Positions 61,119-64,000 of a DNA stretch of 64,000 nt are shown piece after piece. Made by a program: the position numbers and the translations under genes. Positions within the stretch are counted from its first letter, which is position 1, and each line of letters begins with the position of its first letter. The notes under the pieces are model-generated. The model searched no databases, was not told the DNA's origin, and saw nothing but the letters and a program-made list of their open reading frames with translations. The stretch comes from Paenibacillus ottowii (GTDB lineage: Bacteria; Bacillota; Bacilli; Paenibacillales; Paenibacillaceae). Location of the stretch: positions 62,001 through 126,000 of the forward strand of contig NZ_VIJZ01000010.1 of NCBI RefSeq assembly GCF_006874425.1. Direction: 5' to 3'.

Positions 61119-62417
61119 ATGGACAATTACATGAGCTGGATAAAAGTTGGATTTTTCCTCAGCGTTCTGTTATTACTTGCAGCGGCATGCAGCACTTCTC
61201 CCAAAATAGAAAATACAGATGGGCAAAAGGTGCGGCTTACGATGCAGGCTTGGGGTAATCCAGCGGAGGTGAAGGTGTATCAGCGGGCCCTGGATGCATT
61301 TGAAAAGGAAAATCCGAATATCGAGGTTAAGCTGGTACCTGTACCGGGAGACCAATATGAGCAAAAACTGTTGACACAGCTACAGGGAAGCCACGGACCG
61401 GATGTCTTTTATTCCTATGAATCGACGATGGCACGTTTGATCAGAGCAAAACAGGTGCAGCCTTTGGGCGAATTTCTAAAAAGTGAAGCAAGCGACGTAA
61501 AGGCTGAGGATTTCCCGGAAGGATTATGGGGACCAGCCAAGCGTGATGGGGAAATCTATGGGGTTACTCCCGACTCCAACCCGATGGTTATGTACTACAA
61601 CAAAAAGGTATTTAAGGAAGCAGGCGTGAAGACACCGCAGGAATACTATGACGAAGGCAAGTGGAACTGGGACGCCTTTGAGGAGGTTACCTCCAAGCTG
61701 AAGGCAGCTGGAAAGCAGGGCTATATTGCGGAGAACTGGTGGGCTCACTGGTATTCATGGGTGTGGTCGAATGGTGGCCGGATCTTTGATGAACAAGGCA
61801 AATATGTGCTGGACCACAATGAAAAGGGCAAGGAAGCCTTCGTCTTCATGCACGATATGGTGAAAAAGGGAAACGCGGTATACCTTGGTTCCCTTCCGAA
61901 AGGGCAGGGAGCAGATGCGATGTTCATGTCCAATCAGGTCGGCATGCTGGCGGCGGGAAGATGGCTGGAGCCTTTGTTTAGCCAAAACAAAAGCCTCGAC
62001 TTTGATTATATCTACTGGCCCTCTAACACCGGTAAAAATGAACCTGTTGCCATTCCGGTTGCATATGTAGCTGTCAACAAAAATAGCCCGCATGTGCAAG
62101 AGGCGATGAAGCTGGCAGCCTTCTATGTCTCTGTGAAAGGGCAGGAGGCACGGCTGGTCGAAGGCGGAAATGCCATGGGTACGCTTGCCGCCGCAGATGA
62201 GAGCATAATGAAAAAGGCGAAGATTGAGCATTCAAGCTATTTGACCGAAGGACGTGATAAAGGTCACGCTTATGGTTCTACATTGGCTTATGACGCACAG
62301 GTGCCGGGGTTGAACTCGGATATCACGGAAACCATTGACTTGATGTTCTTGGGCAAGCAGGATGCTGCGACAACCATTGAAAAGTTGAATCAGATCATAT
62401 CCAAGGCGATCAAGTAA
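61119..62417 (+). CDS. Sugar ABC transporter substrate-binding lipoprotein
   Basis: A 432-residue family 1 solute-binding protein. The N-terminal signal ends in lipobox LAAAC (Cys near residue 24). VRLTMQAWGNPAEVKVYQRALDAFEKENPNIEV is the typical first lobe (residues 37-70), and YGVTPDSNPMVMYYNKKVFKEAG near 150 is the second family strip. ACAGGAGG precedes the ATG. It is the first gene of a second sugar importer whose two permeases follow; no sequence mark reveals the sugar. Confidence 0.93.
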   Translation: MDNYMSWIKVGFFLSVLLLLAAACSTSPKIENTDGQKVRLTMQAWGNPAEVKVYQRALDAFEKENPNIEVKLVPVPGDQYEQKLLTQLQGSHGPDVFYSYESTMARLIRAKQVQPLGEFLKSEASDVKAEDFPEGLWGPAKRDGEIYGVTPDSNPMVMYYNKKVFKEAGVKTPQEYYDEGKWNWDAFEEVTSKLKAAGKQGYIAENWWAHWYSWVWSNGGRIFDEQGKYVLDHNEKGKEAFVFMHDMVKKGNAVYLGSLPKGQGADAMFMSNQVGMLAAGRWLEPLFSQNKSLDFDYIYWPSNTGKNEPVAIPVAYVAVNKNSPHVQEAMKLAAFYVSVKGQEARLVEGGNAMGTLAAADESIMKKAKIEHSSYLTEGRDKGHAYGSTLAYDAQVPGLNSDITETIDLMFLGKQDAATTIEKLNQIISKAIK

Positions 62418-62455
62418 ACACGGGATGGATCGTGACCGGGGAGGAAGGTGACAAG

Positions 62456-63328
62456 ATGCACAAAAAGCATCAAGCGCTGTGGGGCTATTTATTCATTGGC
62501 CCCCAGTTTCTTGGTTTGTTATGTTTTTCGTTGCTGCCCTTGCTATATGCATTTTACTTAAGCTTTGTCAATTGGGATGGTTTTGGCGTACCTTTGTTTG
62601 TCGGCTTGGATAATTTTAAAGGTCAATTATCTGACCCCGATTTTTGGAAGGCACTCATCAATACGATGTATTATATGGCACTGGTCATCCCGGTGGGGAT
62701 TGTGCTAGCCTTGCTCGTAGCCATCGTGCTCAATAAAGTGAAGGGCCGGGAAATCTATCGTTTATTTTTTTTCATGCCTGTCGTAACCAGTTCGGTATCG
62801 GTTGGGGTCATCTGGATGTGGATACTGAACGGTGAATTCGGCATTTTCAACCACCTGCTGCGAGCGATTGGGATTGCAGGCCCGATGTGGCTGACCGATA
62901 CGCATTGGGTGATCCCGTCGATTGCTCTACTTAGCATATGGCTGGGATTGGGGTACAATATGGTTATTTTTTTGGCAGGGCTCCAGGGCATCTCCAAAAC
63001 CTATTACGAGGCAGCCGAGATTGATGGGGCGAGCAAGTTTCAGCAGTTAAGGTATATTACATTGCCGCTATTGTCGCCAACGACCTTTTTTGTGACCATT
63101 ATGATGGTCATCAGCTCTTTTCAGGTGTTCGATCAGGCGTTCGTCATGACGAACGGAGGGCCGGCCAAAGCCAGCTATACGCTCGTATATCACATTTACG
63201 ATCAGGCGTTCATTGATTTCACAATGGGAGAAAGTGCGGCAGCGGCGATGATTCTATTCGTAATCATTCTCATATTTACACTGCTGCAATTCAAAATGCA
63301 AAAGAGGTGGGTGCACTATGGAGATTAG
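62456..63328 (+). CDS. Sugar ABC transporter permease, MalF/UgpA type
   Basis: A 290-residue permease with six transmembrane helices; ALWGYLFIGPQFLGLLCF opens it, and the EAA loop YYEAAEIDGASKFQQLRYITLPL lies near residue 185-205. The ATG at 62456 is chosen because GGGAGGAAGG lies upstream, inside the longer frame from 62432. Its end overlaps the start of the next permease by ten bases. Confidence 0.93.
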   Translation: MHKKHQALWGYLFIGPQFLGLLCFSLLPLLYAFYLSFVNWDGFGVPLFVGLDNFKGQLSDPDFWKALINTMYYMALVIPVGIVLALLVAIVLNKVKGREIYRLFFFMPVVTSSVSVGVIWMWILNGEFGIFNHLLRAIGIAGPMWLTDTHWVIPSIALLSIWLGLGYNMVIFLAGLQGISKTYYEAAEIDGASKFQQLRYITLPLLSPTTFFVTIMMVISSFQVFDQAFVMTNGGPAKASYTLVYHIYDQAFIDFTMGESAAAAMILFVIILIFTLLQFKMQKRWVHYGD

Positions 63329-64000
63329 TTGCAGAGGCAGGGTGTTCCTGCGCCATGTGCTGCTCGCTGTCGGCTCTTTAATCATGTTTTTTCCATTTCT
63401 ATGGACCATCCTTAGTTCGCTAAAGGATATTTCTCAAATTTTTGTCGTTCCGCCGCAATGGATTCCCGATCCGTTCGTATGGAGTAACTATCCGGCTTCG
63501 CTGGAGGCGATGCCTTTTGTGCAGGCGTACATGAACAGCTTTTACATTACGTTTATCATTGTGACAGCAACGTTGATTAGCGCGTCTATGGCGGCGTATG
63601 CTTTTGCTAAAATCCGTTTTCCGGGTTCGAATATATTGTTTATATTGTTCCTCGCTACGATGATGGTACCTAAGCAGGTGACAATGATTCCGTTATACCT
63701 GGTGATGGATCGTATGGGTTGGCTGGATACGCATTGGTCGCTAATCGTGCCTGGGGCCTTGTTTAATGCATTCGCGGTGTTTTTGCTCCGTCAATTCGTC
63801 ATGGGTATTCCGCGAGATCTGGAGGAAGCAGCAGTCATGGACGGGGCGGGATACATTCGCATTTACTGGAGTGTCATTCTGCCACTCATTCGTCCAGCAT
63901 TGGCGGCGATTGGAATTTTCACCTTTTTGGGTGCCTGGAACAGCTTTCTTGATCCGCTGATCTATCTCAATACACCGGAGAAATTTACGGTTCCGCTTCT
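63319..64000 (+). CDS. Sugar ABC transporter permease, MalG/UgpE type (3' end outside window)
   Basis: The frame from the ATG at 63319 stays open to the window edge (227 codons), so the gene is cut. AGAGGTGGG precedes the start. The translation gives LRHVLLAVGSLIMFFPFLW as the first helix, AAYAFAKIRFPG, and the EAA loop LEEAAVMDGAGYIRIYWSVILPL near residue 175. It overlaps the previous permease, indicating coupled translation. A glycosidase or more transport genes probably follow outside the window. Confidence 0.92.

Overview
The window looks like chromosome of a spore-forming, plant- and soil-associated Firmicute, most likely Paenibacillus of the P. polymyxa type. This is judged from gene content and protein style: a tricistronic spore germinant receptor with a sigma-G-like promoter, many AraC-type and YesM/YesN-type regulators beside sugar genes, secreted beta-propeller phytase, strong AGGAGG-type ribosome binding sites, and moderate G+C. 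No rRNA, tRNA, CRISPR array, prophage or intact insertion sequence was seen.

Layout. 1-16 kb is a plant-glycan section: the end of a GH51-type arabinofuranosidase, a phytase, and two GH127 beta-L-arabinofuranosidases, each divergent from its own AraC regulator. The sugar symporter after the first GH127 is broken by a deletion and a frameshift. A MATE efflux gene, an oxidoreductase/LysR pair, an RDD protein and a DUF1963 protein lie between. 16-26 kb is one minus-strand unit for galactoside use: YesN/YesM-type two-component system, sugar-binding lipoprotein, two ABC permeases and a GH2 beta-galactosidase, with two CcpA (cre) candidates. 26-38 kb is mixed housekeeping and accessory: uridine kinase, a DfsB-like protein, an AT-rich SDR/LysR pair, a diguanylate cyclase, an alpha/beta hydrolase, an SDR relic, an orphan small protein, and an overlapping SWIM-protein/SNF2-helicase pair. 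38-42 kb is the germinant receptor operon.

42-49 kb encodes what reads as a complete maltose route of the Enterococcus MapP type: an IICB PTS permease brings maltose in as maltose 6'-phosphate, an EEP-family phosphatase removes the phosphate, a GH65 phosphorylase splits maltose to glucose and beta-glucose-1-phosphate, and beta-phosphoglucomutase feeds glycolysis. A LacI-type regulator sits between the two arms, and matching operator-like palindromes lie before both.

50-52.4 kb is a flavin monooxygenase plus a MarR regulator, with three copies of one palindrome before the two genes. 52.4-56 kb is a GlnK/GlnL-like two-component system divergent from a glutamate/aspartate-type symporter; the intergenic region holds an 11-bp inverted repeat whose spacer is duplicated inside the kinase gene. 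56-61 kb carries a soluble double-PAS chemotaxis receptor, a truncated DUF1304 gene, an unknown small protein, an orphan FecCD-type permease and a GNAT acetyltransferase. 61-64 kb starts a second sugar ABC transporter, cut by the window edge.

The most rewarding items are the PTS/phosphatase/phosphorylase maltose route with its paired operators, the three-palindrome MarR circuit, the broken symporter, and a hairpin repeat present in two copies. I saw no clear sign of a wholly new defence or mobile system.
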